Assembly: GCF_031085375.1 (NCBI RefSeq)
Contig: NZ_JAVCWF010000001.1
Location: 558,001 to 622,000 of the forward strand
Length of the DNA: 64,000 nt
From: Lactiplantibacillus brownii
GTDB taxonomy: Bacteria > Bacillota > Bacilli > Lactobacillales > Lactobacillaceae
Direction: 5' to 3'
This document shows positions 17,874-26,162 of the stretch, piece by piece (within the stretch, counting starts at the first letter, position 1; each line of letters starts with the position of its first letter). Below the pieces are notes generated by a model. That model had not been told where the DNA came from. It made no database searches and saw only the letters and a list, made by a program, of their open reading frames with translations. The position numbers and the translations under genes were made by a program.

Positions 17874-18350
17874 CCTGTTAAGATAACAGTCCCCGCGGAG
17901 CGCCACACAGGTGCTTCAGGACATTTAGGTATAATTATTCCAACCTAATATGAAGAGCCCACACGCGGTTCGACAAGTGCCACAGGATTCGAATGGGGTG
18001 CTCTTAGTTACCATGGAGTTGGAGGCCAAGGATGACCAGCAAGTGCCGGTATTCCAGTCTGGGTGGTGATTAATGGGTGACAATAAAATGACCAATTAAT
18101 TACTATAAAGATGACCGATTTCTTTAATTGAATATGACTAACAATGTTGACGACTACTAGGTAAGAAGTCATTCTTTTTAGGATGGCTTTTTTTGTTTTA
18201 TCTAAAATTCGATGACTTTGGATGGGATACCTTACTTTGATCCAGAATATGGCTTGTTTGTGCTAGAAATATCGCTCCAAGTTTGATATTACTTGCTAGT
18301 TGCTAAGATGACGTCGGCTAATTGACACCTCGACACAGTGGCACACAGGC
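17874..18350 (+). repeat. Diverged ~475-bp direct repeat, copy 2
   Basis: The counterpart of 16351-16823, displaced by about 1525 bp. Both copies start and end with a word of the type GTGSCACACAGG, and both contain CAAGTGCCACA. The membrane-protein gene lies exactly between them. Confidence 0.8.
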
Positions 18351-18440
18351 CATCCAATACTATTAGGTGTAATTATTCTGGCTGGGTGGCAAGAGCTGAC
18401 AGACGTCTCGACAAGTGCCACACAAATCGACCTGAACAGC
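18333..18440 (+). repeat. Partial third copy of the repeat
   Basis: From ACACAGTGGCACACAGGC to CGACAAGTGCCACAC, with TAGGTGTAATTATTCTGG and GGTGGCAAGAG between, this matches the first ~100 bp of the repeat unit and then diverges. It overlaps the end of copy 2, so the unit boundary is the GTGSCACACAGG word and the array was originally tandem. Confidence 0.6.
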
Positions 18441-18554
18441 CTGTAACCCAGATGTGGCAAGACTTTGGAATGATTAATGTAACAGGATTTGGTGACCGAA
18501 GACTATAAATAATTGCAAAAAAGTCCTCTAATTAAAAACTAATTTTTGAAAAAG

Positions 18555-18583
18555 TTGTCAAAAGCTTGCCATAAATTTATACA
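18555..18583 (+). promoter_or_regulatory. Promoter of a long leader before the 149-residue gene
   Basis: TTGTCA (18555-18560), a 17-bp spacer, and TATACA (18578-18583). The nearest gene start is 18944, giving a leader of roughly 350 nt that includes the interleaved inverted repeats at 18755-18828. Confidence 0.6.
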
Positions 18584-18754
18584 AATATGCTGGTAATAGT
18601 TGGATTATACACATGGCCCGTTCGTAAATGTGCAAATTAAAGTAATCGGAATGCTGTTAAACTGGCATTTATACATTAGAAAGTTCTCATAATTACGTGA
18701 ATTGGAAAATCACGATTGTTAGAATTTGTGCACTTAAACCCTTGCTGTAGGTCT

Positions 18755-18828
18755 GTCTTCATCCCCAAAATTGGCAAACCTAAATTGATGAAGACTGCTG
18801 TAGGACAGGCGTTTCAGCGGTTTGCCAA
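18755..18828 (+). ncRNA. Interleaved inverted repeats: possible pseudoknot leader or origin-type site
   Basis: Four segments in the order A-B-A'-B': GTCTTCATC (18755-18763), TTGGCAAACC (18771-18780), GATGAAGAC (18787-18795) and GGTTTGCCAA (18819-18828). Each pair is perfectly complementary (9 and 10 bp), and the interleaving is that of an H-type pseudoknot. GCTGTAGG also occurs twice as a direct repeat around A and A'. It may be a structured RNA leader, or a DNA site for replication or transfer initiation. Confidence 0.55.
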
Positions 18829-18943
18829 CCTATCGGAATGGGATTACACTTGCGTTGTTAATTGATGAGGCGCCGGTGCTTACACAATAACAAATACGTA
18901 AATTTCAAAAATAATAAATTTAAAAAGGGTAAGGTGTTTTATC

Positions 18944-19393
18944 ATGGTCAAAAATCAAAAATTAATCAGTGCAGTAGTAAAATTAATCGATAACAATCAA
19001 AGTGGGCTATCAGCTTGTGCTTTGCCACAAATCTTGGGCGAGTATTATGAAACACAGGTTCCCAATCAAAAATATGTAGATGTGTTACATGACAAATGGC
19101 ATCGAAATGGTAATGTTTTTGCGTTGGATTATGATGAATTTGGGGAGGAACCTTCACTGGACTATGTCTCATACACGCTATTGTTACATCTTGAAAATCC
19201 CAGCAAACCTTATGTAACATTTCCAATTGTTGCTCATGGGGCATTTAAAGAATTAGTTACATCGCCATTAGATGCAGAGTTTTTGGAAAATGTTTTTTTA
19301 CAAATGCCTGAAACTTCTAATAATCCAACTCGTGCGCAACAACTGGCCGATAATAAAAGAATCAGTTATTCAATACCAGTAGTTGAATATTAA
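18944..19393 (+). CDS. Hypothetical protein of the mobile element
   Basis: A 149-residue acidic soluble protein with no recognised family. The N-terminal 35 residues are helical (KLISAVVKLIDNNQSGLSACALPQILGEYY); the centre carries a PYVTFPIVAHGAFKELV segment. The ATG has a moderate purine-rich site (GGGTAAGG). It has its own promoter 360 bp upstream, a foldable leader and a terminator just downstream, so it is expressed as a single gene. The long structured 5' region suggests post-transcriptional control. Confidence 0.65.
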   Translation: MVKNQKLISAVVKLIDNNQSGLSACALPQILGEYYETQVPNQKYVDVLHDKWHRNGNVFALDYDEFGEEPSLDYVSYTLLLHLENPSKPYVTFPIVAHGAFKELVTSPLDAEFLENVFLQMPETSNNPTRAQQLADNKRISYSIPVVEY

Positions 19394-19428
19394 AAAAGTT
19401 TAATTTTAGCCAGTTTGTATTCGTAATT

Positions 19429-19456
19429 AGTCGTCCGTTAATTTGGGCGGCTTTTT
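19429..19456 (+). terminator. Terminator
   Basis: An 8-bp stem AGTCGTCC/GGGCGGCT (two G-T pairs) followed by TTTT, 36 bp after the 149-residue gene. Confidence 0.75.
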
Positions 19457-19556
19457 GTGTTTAAAATGCTTATCCAACATCTATGTCAAAAGATGCGAAA
19501 CCGGCATTAGGATGTTACAACAGTGATGGCTAGATGGGACAGGAGATGAAGCAAGG

Positions 19557-19724
19557 ATGATTAAATTTATTAAGTTTTATATGGAATATCGGCGAGAAAG
19601 CAAGTTAGTAGTTAACCGTCGCATTCGCCAACAACAACAACCTTTAAAGCCAAACTGGAAATCTATTCGGTTATGTTACAAATATGGCTATTCGGGTTCA
19701 GATGCAGCTTCCATTTTAATTTAG
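19557..19724 (+). CDS. Possible small basic protein (55 residues)
   Basis: ATG 19557 to TAG 19724 encodes 55 residues, strongly basic in the first two thirds (MEYRRESKLVVNRRIRQQQQ) with a KPNWKSIRLCYKYGYS tail. AGGAG lies 11 bp upstream. It fills part of an otherwise empty 560-bp gap before the replication/transfer genes. Size and charge would suit a DNA-binding accessory protein, but no family is recognised and chance is possible. Confidence 0.4.
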   Translation: MIKFIKFYMEYRRESKLVVNRRIRQQQQPLKPNWKSIRLCYKYGYSGSDAASILI

Positions 19725-19955
19725 GGCTGGTATTAACGAATATTAGATGACAGGTGACTGGCAATTATCCGACACAAATATGAAGACTTAGATCAAGTAA
19801 CAGGATTTAGATGAGAAGGTCGTTGTCATCTGATAAAGCAAGGTGCTTGTTAGTAATATTGGTTATTAAGATGACCCAGTGGTTTTGGGAAATCTTGCTC
19901 AAAGGGTGTCAAATAGGGACCTAAGAATTATTTCAGGAACGATGAGGAGGACAAA

Positions 19956-20813
19956 ATGAAAAAATCAGACCGCCAAGCAATAGTATCAAAAAAGCTTGGT
20001 AAAAATGAACTGTTATATACGAACAAGCTAGGCGTCAAGCGGATTATGGGGCAAGATGAACTGCTAAATTTAGTCATGAACTTAGGAACAGTCTCAAATG
20101 AAGTGTTAGCTAATTTGACCGCTAATAATGGGGTGCACGTGTTTCAATCTCTGTTTAAAAATGAAGCAATTAAGAAAAGGCGTGTATATGGAATTGCCGG
20201 ACATCGAGTTCAGAATGCAATATTCCCCCAGCAAGTTGACCTATCAGTGCTAGAACATTGGACAATTTTAAGCAAGGCCATTTGGTTTCTACGCGAGAAA
20301 GGAGTGAAGTTAGGACGAGTAATAAGGGTTGATAATGACTTGCAAGCAGTCGCAACTTTCGATAATCAGCATTTAGTTCATTTGCAGTTTAAGTTGATTA
20401 ATGATGATAATATGACCGATAAACCGGTAATTAACGATGGAAACGCCATGGTTGCAGTGTTTGAAAGCTATGAGTTAATGGCTGAAGTTCTAAATAAACA
20501 TGCCGATAAGTATCTGAATGCAATTATAAATGGCTGTATTGTGATGTGCTTACGACGAAGACAAGACTTTGACACGATAGAGGGCTATATATTAATCACA
20601 ACAAAAGTGGATGGCAAATACCAACTGAAGCTACAGCCAATTGTAACTATTGATGACTTGGTAAGAACCAATTTTAAATTGATGACTGAACCTACTGGCA
20701 ATGAATTAGAACAGTTGGAATGGGAATATGACGAAGCGCTAACTCGAACTAATCAGAGTAATCATCTTGCTAAGCCAGCAAGTAATGGTATGTCAAATGA
20801 TGAAACAAAGTGA
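19956..20813 (+). CDS. Possible replication-relaxation family protein (winged-helix N terminus)
   Basis: A 285-residue protein with a strong AGGAGG site. Residues about 35-80 (LLNLVMNLGTVSNEVLANLTANNGVHVFQSLFKNEAIKKRRVYGI in outline) look like a winged helix; the rest is a mixed alpha/beta region without catalytic motifs that I can name. It overlaps the start of the FtsK-like gene by 17 bp. In Gram-positive plasmids and integrative elements, replication-relaxation proteins sit in this place beside the translocase gene, which is the main reason for the suggestion. It could instead be a different DNA-binding partner of the translocase. No HUH or tyrosine-relaxase motif is visible. Confidence 0.4.
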   Translation: MKKSDRQAIVSKKLGKNELLYTNKLGVKRIMGQDELLNLVMNLGTVSNEVLANLTANNGVHVFQSLFKNEAIKKRRVYGIAGHRVQNAIFPQQVDLSVLEHWTILSKAIWFLREKGVKLGRVIRVDNDLQAVATFDNQHLVHLQFKLINDDNMTDKPVINDGNAMVAVFESYELMAEVLNKHADKYLNAIINGCIVMCLRRRQDFDTIEGYILITTKVDGKYQLKLQPIVTIDDLVRTNFKLMTEPTGNELEQLEWEYDEALTRTNQSNHLAKPASNGMSNDETK

Positions 20814-22890
20814 GTTTGGCGAATTTATACATTTTCTACTTTTACGGTTAAAAGAATGGCTCACGGCAAAAATTGGAGATGATCGGGCAAAGGAGCTGAA
20901 TCATCAGTTCAAAACTCTTGGTCATTTGCTAGCAAGAACTTACTTTGAGAATATCTATTTAAACGCTAAAAATAGGCTGATTCAAAAAGTGAAGCAGCAA
21001 TATCGTTGGGAAATTATCACCCATTCTAGGTTAAAGGTAACGTTGCTTGTGGTAGCCCTCCTATTATTAACATGGTTAATGCGGTGGTTAGTAGTGCTTG
21101 ATATAGGCTTGTTATTAGGATTTCTGGCATTCCGGCATTACCAATATGAACATGACATAAGTCACGAAATGGTCGAACTAATAATGGATGACCTGCCACA
21201 AACGTCCCTTAGCCGTCGCAACTATAATTACCCGTTAAAGGCATTAAAAGAGTTAGTAGGATTATATAAAGATTTATATATTGATAGGCAACGGATTAGT
21301 ATTGATGATTTTATATTCGCTGATACTTTAGAGAGTCAGCAAATACCTAATTATGGCAAGATAGTTCAAATTCAATTGTCGGGGCACAGCCCAGTTTTAA
21401 GCGCGCGAAACATGAAAGATTATTGGTTGATAAAATATCGATTATTACCTGAACCAAAGTTGGGGTTATACATAAATAAAGGCTATGTAAATATTGATTT
21501 AATATCAGTTTTGGCAGATGAGTCACCAGAAAAGTTAGCAAGTAGAATGGTTTCTAGTGGCTTCTTTAACCAATATATCGAAGTAAGAAATATGGTGGCA
21601 AAAGATGCCCAAACGAAGGAACTTAATGAGAGACAGGAGTATATAATCGAGCGTGGGTTGCCAACAAAATTGAATAATATTTGGCACTACTTTGACATTC
21701 ATTCGACCGAAATAGGATTTACATATTGGGACAACAATGGAAAATCGGTAGATGGCAACGATAATTATTTGCGATTAAGAATGCGTCTGGTTGGTGATAC
21801 GACTTTTGATGACGCCAAGAAAAAGTCTGGACTGGTAGCCAAAGAACTACGTTGCAATGTGATGGTTAAAGGAATAGCAAGCGACCCAGGGAGCTTTTGG
21901 ATGACTTTCCTGCTTAAAAATATTGAAGCACCAAAGACTGCTACTATTGCACAAATTAAAGAAGATGCCAAAACAGGGAAAGTTCGGCTTGGCAATTCTC
22001 GGACAGGTAGCTATCTGATGAATCTGCCCCGAGGAGACTCATTAACTTCATTATTGTTAGGTGGCTTATCAAGAAGTGGTAAAAGCACTTTAGCGACACA
22101 GGTAATTACGGCATTGCTCTATCTGAAAACTGGCGGCACCTATGACTATTCAGATGTTTATGTAGCTACAGTGAAGCCAGAGGATTATCAGTCCAATGGT
22201 TTTGAAGCCAGTGGCATGGTGGTTAAAGGTAATCCATCAGACATATATGACATGTTAAGTTACGTCGACGAAAAAGCAACTGCTAGACGTGATTTGTTCA
22301 CAAAAAATGGTTGTAAGAATATATCGGAATATAATAGTAAGTTTCCGACTAAACGATTAGGAAAATGGCTAGTGGTATTCGACGAATATGCTAACACAAT
22401 GGCTGCAGCAGAGTCTGAAAAGGTTGAAATAGCCGGTAAGAAAGTGAAGTTAAGCATTGCAATTGAAAACTTGGTAGTTAAGATTACCCAAGAACACGCC
22501 AGCCGTGGAGTCTCATTTATTTGTATCACACAACAATTCGCAAAAAATGCAATCGGCCGTGTATTTGATAATTTTAATGCCCAAGTGCTTGGTTACGCAC
22601 GGAGCAATGTTTGGAACTCAGTCGATTCGACTCAAGAAATGAGCAAGTATATTGACGCTAGAGATGATGAACGTCGAGGAATGTTTTTCATCAATGCTCC
22701 AGATTATCCCGTTGACATACCGCAAGTTACCTTTAATTCAGGTTTTACCGAAGTCAAAACAGCTAATATCATTACCGATGAAGTGAGAGCCGATTTTGAT
22801 CGAAAGTTTGATACTGCTAAGAAATACGGAGGGAATGATTCACCTACAAGTATTGATGCACCTGCATTAGAAGCTTTATTCAAAATATGA
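20797..22890 (+). CDS. FtsK/SpoIIIE/TcpA-like DNA translocase (coupling protein)
   Basis: A 697-residue membrane-anchored ATPase. Two hydrophobic helices (about residues 80-115: VTLLVVALLLLTWLMRW, LDIGLLLGFLAF) precede a long linker. The motor has Walker A in GLSRSGKST near residue 423 and Walker B LVVFDEYA near 526, followed by FICITQQ. This is the layout of FtsK/SpoIIIE-like coupling proteins such as TcpA, which drive DNA transfer in Gram-positive conjugative elements. It is the best evidence that the element can transfer, or be transferred, between cells. The start is ATG 20797 or 20800, within the end of the preceding gene. Confidence 0.87.
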   Translation: MMKQSEFGEFIHFLLLRLKEWLTAKIGDDRAKELNHQFKTLGHLLARTYFENIYLNAKNRLIQKVKQQYRWEIITHSRLKVTLLVVALLLLTWLMRWLVVLDIGLLLGFLAFRHYQYEHDISHEMVELIMDDLPQTSLSRRNYNYPLKALKELVGLYKDLYIDRQRISIDDFIFADTLESQQIPNYGKIVQIQLSGHSPVLSARNMKDYWLIKYRLLPEPKLGLYINKGYVNIDLISVLADESPEKLASRMVSSGFFNQYIEVRNMVAKDAQTKELNERQEYIIERGLPTKLNNIWHYFDIHSTEIGFTYWDNNGKSVDGNDNYLRLRMRLVGDTTFDDAKKKSGLVAKELRCNVMVKGIASDPGSFWMTFLLKNIEAPKTATIAQIKEDAKTGKVRLGNSRTGSYLMNLPRGDSLTSLLLGGLSRSGKSTLATQVITALLYLKTGGTYDYSDVYVATVKPEDYQSNGFEASGMVVKGNPSDIYDMLSYVDEKATARRDLFTKNGCKNISEYNSKFPTKRLGKWLVVFDEYANTMAAAESEKVEIAGKKVKLSIAIENLVVKITQEHASRGVSFICITQQFAKNAIGRVFDNFNAQVLGYARSNVWNSVDSTQEMSKYIDARDDERRGMFFINAPDYPVDIPQVTFNSGFTEVKTANIITDEVRADFDRKFDTAKKYGGNDSPTSIDAPALEALFKI

Positions 22891-22962
22891 TAAGAACTGC
22901 CTAGATGATTTGTAATAATGACGTTAACATGACATCACAAATCTAAGAGGGGAGTTCTTTTT

Positions 22963-23304
22963 TTGAATTTAAACGATGATGATAAGACATGCTTGATTGC
23001 TAATATTGTAGCTGGATATGAGGAAGGTCGGTTTGAGGCAGGAGTTCAAAACCAGTTAAATCAACTACTGGGCTACCAAGTTGAACCGAGTGAAAGCTGT
23101 TACCAAGACTTACTGAGTTTGTATTTTAAGCTTGGTGGTGGTGCCGGAATTAAGAATTTAAGCGGATTAGATTTTAGCCATGACGACTATATTAAAATGG
23201 TGAAATTGGACAATCGGATTAGCATTGAAACTTATGTGAGACAACGATTTGGTTCAGGGTTAACCGTAACAAGGACAGTATTTGATACGTTTGTGGTTTA
23301 TTAG
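22963..23304 (+). CDS. Tandem paralogue 1 of an unknown family
   Basis: A 113-residue soluble protein from TTG 22963, with AGAGGGGAG eight bases upstream. It shares a pattern with the next three genes: GYEEGRFEAGVQNQLNQLLG near the start, a central SLYFKLGGG, and the C-terminal YVRQRFGSGLTV ... FDTFVVY. It is the shortest member and ends right after the last motif. No known domain is recognised. It follows the translocase gene after 72 bp, so a role tied to transfer or establishment is possible. Confidence 0.7.
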   Translation: MNLNDDDKTCLIANIVAGYEEGRFEAGVQNQLNQLLGYQVEPSESCYQDLLSLYFKLGGGAGIKNLSGLDFSHDDYIKMVKLDNRISIETYVRQRFGSGLTVTRTVFDTFVVY

Positions 23305-23390
23305 TGATGAGTAACATGATAAGAATTGAAACACAAACTTAAATGGTGACGGTAAGATGACAACAACTTGAATGAAAGAAGGTTTTTTGA

Positions 23391-23831
23391 GTGGCAAGCA
23401 GTAATAAGGTTAAAAGTTTTGAAGATTTAAGTATTGATGAGGGGAATGAACTGGCCGAAGGAATTATGAATAGTTATCTGGCTGGAAAATTTGACAAAAA
23501 GACTAAGCAGACTTTGGATGATTTGGGTGAAGAGGACGATATCCATAGTTATGAGTATCTTAGCTTACTATCGCTATATTATCGATTGAATCATTGTGAA
23601 GTAGTATTCATTAATGAAACAAAATATCAAATGAACAGTGATGACCGTATGGTATTGATGAGGCATAGCTCACCAGAGGATTTGCGGGAACACTTTAAGT
23701 TGCGCTTTGGTAATAATGTGGCTTTAGAAGTTCGTGAATTTGGTGCTTATGCCTTGGTTTATCGAGATAAATATTATCGCATGACACAGACATTTGGCGA
23801 GCCTGAGGGTTATACCGGTTATATTGGTTAG
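23391..23831 (+). CDS. Tandem paralogue 2 of an unknown family
   Basis: A 146-residue acidic protein starting at GTG 23391 (upstream GAAAGAAGG). The family pattern is visible as GIMNSYLAGKFDKKTKQTLD, then LLSLYYRLNH, and LREHFKLRFGNNVALEVREFGAYALVY. Compared with paralogue 1 it has about 20 extra residues at the C terminus (YYRMTQTFGEPEGYTGYIG), Tyr/Gly-rich. Nine base pairs separate it from paralogue 3, so they are co-transcribed. Function unknown. Confidence 0.7.
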   Translation: MASSNKVKSFEDLSIDEGNELAEGIMNSYLAGKFDKKTKQTLDDLGEEDDIHSYEYLSLLSLYYRLNHCEVVFINETKYQMNSDDRMVLMRHSSPEDLREHFKLRFGNNVALEVREFGAYALVYRDKYYRMTQTFGEPEGYTGYIG

Positions 23832-23840
23832 GAGAAATTT

Positions 23841-24233
23841 ATGACAGGTAAGAGTATTAAAGAATTAATGAATAGAGCGACGGAAGACCAGAAACTAAAA
23901 TTAGCTGCTGGAATTTTTGAAGGATATGACACTGGAGAATTCAACCCTAACATTCAAATTATGGTCGATAGATTGTTAGGTAAGCATGCTGAACCTAACA
24001 GAGAGAATTACCCGTTTTTCAGTAACATTTTTGAGTATATGGAAATCGGGCAAGGACTGTCTATAAATACAAATATTTATATGAGTAAAGCCGAACACGA
24101 CAAAATTAAACAGATGAATTCGTTGACTGAAATTCGAATTTACATGAGAGATCATTATCATATTAGGGTAGCTGTGGAATTACGCGAATTTAATATGGTA
24201 GTAGTTTCAGAACTTGATGATACGGTATTTTAA
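23841..24233 (+). CDS. Tandem paralogue 3 of an unknown family
   Basis: A 130-residue protein with AGGAG before its ATG. Family landmarks are GIFEGYDTGEFNPNIQIMVD, DRLLGKHAEPNRENY, and IRIYMRDHYHIRVAVELREFNMVVV. It is similar in size and layout to its neighbours but clearly diverged, so the array is old rather than a recent duplication. No predicted membrane segment or signal peptide. Confidence 0.7.
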   Translation: MTGKSIKELMNRATEDQKLKLAAGIFEGYDTGEFNPNIQIMVDRLLGKHAEPNRENYPFFSNIFEYMEIGQGLSINTNIYMSKAEHDKIKQMNSLTEIRIYMRDHYHIRVAVELREFNMVVVSELDDTVF

Positions 24234-24251
24234 TAAGGGAGATTTATAGAT

Positions 24252-24695
24252 ATGATCGATGAAATTGATTTGAAAAATTGGGATGCAAGAGGATTAACGA
24301 TTCTTAGTCTGAATATACGGCAGCGAGGACGGCTATCCATGGGTATCGTTGATAGTTATCATCGAGGAAAACTTGATGATTATACACAAGCAGCTGTAAA
24401 TAAGATTACTGGGCAAGATGTTTCAATTGATGATTATTCAATGTTGAACCTAATTTACTGTCGATTAGGTAATCAAGCTCAGGTTGTTGATGAAACTGGA
24501 TTATTGGTGGAATCAGATATGGTGTATATTGACCAACATCCATTTCAAGTTGGCATTCAAACTCATGTCCGGCAAAAATACGGGTCATCATTAGTGGTTG
24601 AACAGCATGAATTCAATACATTCGTTATAAGCTCACTGTTGAACCAACAAGACTTCAAAGATTTTGTTGCACAGGTAATGGCTGGAAAAATATAA
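24252..24695 (+). CDS. Tandem paralogue 4 of an unknown family
   Basis: A 147-residue protein, the last of the four. Landmarks are GIVDSYHRGKLDDYTQAAVN, KITGQDVSIDDYSMLNLIYCRLGN, and VGIQTHVRQKYGSSLVV ... EFNTFVIS. A 15-residue N-terminal extension and a helical tail distinguish it. A terminator follows 17 bp after its stop, so the unit probably runs from the translocase region to here. Confidence 0.7.
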   Translation: MIDEIDLKNWDARGLTILSLNIRQRGRLSMGIVDSYHRGKLDDYTQAAVNKITGQDVSIDDYSMLNLIYCRLGNQAQVVDETGLLVESDMVYIDQHPFQVGIQTHVRQKYGSSLVVEQHEFNTFVISSLLNQQDFKDFVAQVMAGKI

Positions 24696-24712
24696 ATCAT
24701 GGGTAATAGTAG

Positions 24713-24745
24713 ACGAGAATTAGTTGGTAGCTAATCCTCGTTTTT
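24713..24745 (+). terminator. Terminator after the paralogue array
   Basis: The stem ACGAG-ATTAG pairs with CTAAT-CTCGT around a single A/C mismatch, with TTTTT behind it. Confidence 0.8.
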
Positions 24746-24824
24746 GTTCATGAAAAAAATTTGTAGCGTTGAACACGCTTTCACCTGTATCATACTAATA
24801 ACTATTGAAATGGAGATGAGTTTT

Positions 24825-25499
24825 GTGTTGGACGATCTTAAATATATAGAAAAGAAAGTTTCACGGGAGAAAAAGTTAACGCGCTTGAGAATTGTTACTG
24901 ACTTAAGTATTTTACTGGATGGAGCGGGGGTAGTAGCATTCTTTTATCTACTTGGTTATTTTAATGGTAATGATAGAATACTTTTTTCAATAATAACAGG
25001 TATAGTGCTTGGATTGACACCAATTATATTGCGGGGAATCAGTAAGGTTCCAATTGAAACTAATGAATTAATGGTAGATGATTTTTGTGATTTTCTGAAG
25101 ATTCTGAATCTCTATTCAAAGACATTGATACTTAAATATGAATCGATTGAGAAACAAAAAATTGATGACGCAAAACGCGAAAATAATGGGATACTTGCGA
25201 TTATCGGAGCTGCTCTTGTAGTATGGTTTTCGATAATGGGGGATTCCGTGCTTAGCAAGTATCAAAACGAAAGCATATGGACAGTTTTGGTTGCTGCCAG
25301 TGCTATTGTCTTACTTATAGTATGTGCGTTGACACCATATATCAAATGGGGTGGAGACTATCTTCTTAGGTTGGGATATCAAGTTCGAACTGAGACGTTA
25401 GAATTACTAAATGCAGCAGAAATAAGAATCATAAAGGAACAAGAAGATGATAGCAATGTAACAAATACTCCTATCCATCACCCTAGAAAAGGCTATTAA
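24825..25499 (+). CDS. Membrane protein with two transmembrane pairs, unknown
   Basis: A 224-residue protein from GTG 24825, with GGAG nine bases upstream. Basic N-terminal helix (DLKYIEKKVSREKKLTRLR), a first hydrophobic pair (LLDGAGVVAFFYLLGYF; LFSIITGIVLGLTPIIL), a charged cytoplasmic or external loop, and a second pair (ILAIIGAALVVWFSIM; VLVAASAIVLLIVCALTPYI). The tail is acidic and then His/Pro/Arg-rich. No family is recognised. It has terminators on both sides, so it is expressed alone. An exclusion, sensing or abortive-infection role is imaginable but not shown. Confidence 0.6.
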   Translation: MLDDLKYIEKKVSREKKLTRLRIVTDLSILLDGAGVVAFFYLLGYFNGNDRILFSIITGIVLGLTPIILRGISKVPIETNELMVDDFCDFLKILNLYSKTLILKYESIEKQKIDDAKRENNGILAIIGAALVVWFSIMGDSVLSKYQNESIWTVLVAASAIVLLIVCALTPYIKWGGDYLLRLGYQVRTETLELLNAAEIRIIKEQEDDSNVTNTPIHHPRKGY

Positions 25500-25562
25500 G
25501 TATTGTGGAAACATGCACTAGTCTCTAAGTAGTAGAGCCGTTTAGTTGAATAAAGATATTTA

Positions 25563-25596
25563 AATGAGTGCTGGCTGATGCTAACACTCATTTTTG
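25563..25596 (+). terminator. Terminator
   Basis: AATGAGTG and CACTCATT form the stem with imperfect inner pairs, followed by a T run. It ends the membrane-protein gene. Confidence 0.75.
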
Positions 25597-25677
25597 TTTA
25601 CTAGTAGTAAGTCCGAAAGTTAATGACTGTTGAAAGCTTGAAATATAAGCATCAAACGATAAGAAGACGATGCTTAT

Positions 25678-26118
25678 ATGAAAACTAAAAAAGGTGACAA
25701 AGTGGTAAACCTAGAATGGTTTGCTGCCGAGTGTCGGGCGGGGCAGTGGTTTGATGACCATGACTTTAAGTGTGAGCAAGCAAAAATCGGCAATAAAGGA
25801 TGGGATTTGTTAGTGAATGACAGTATCACAGTTAATGTTAAATATGCCAGCGGACAGAAGAATAACCATGACAATCTTGAGTTTTTCTTCCATTATTTAC
25901 ATCAGATTTGCAACACGGATTATTTTTTGATAGTTTTCGCACACAATTTTGACAGTAATAAAATGGAGCGATATTTGATTCCAGTCGGTCAGGTAGCTGA
26001 TACAACGGTCTTACATTTCAATCGGTATGATATTCCTGACTGGTTAAAACGTTTTAAGCTGACCAAACAGGAATGTCTGTTGCTTTTTGACATTAAGCCC
26101 ACAGGATTAAGTCTTTGA
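25678..26118 (+). CDS. PD-(D/E)XK nuclease-like protein
   Basis: A 146-residue protein. GWDLLVNDSITVNVKYASG (about residues 41-59) resembles the nuclease motif G-x-D-x(n)-(E/D)-x-K, with an Asp and a VNVK strand; the usual acidic residue before x-K is Asn here. An upstream acidic helix (EWFAAECRAGQWFDDHDFKCEQAKIGN) fits the first helix of that fold. It may be a small restriction-type or resolvase-type nuclease, or an inactive relative. GTG 25702 with AAGGTGA upstream is an alternative start. The following gene begins at the end of this one, so the three genes to 27151 look like one cassette. Confidence 0.5.
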   Translation: MKTKKGDKVVNLEWFAAECRAGQWFDDHDFKCEQAKIGNKGWDLLVNDSITVNVKYASGQKNNHDNLEFFFHYLHQICNTDYFLIVFAHNFDSNKMERYLIPVGQVADTTVLHFNRYDIPDWLKRFKLTKQECLLLFDIKPTGLSL

Positions 26119-26162
26119 ATCGAGTTACAACTAGACCATCAAATAAAAAGGTGGTCATTAAA

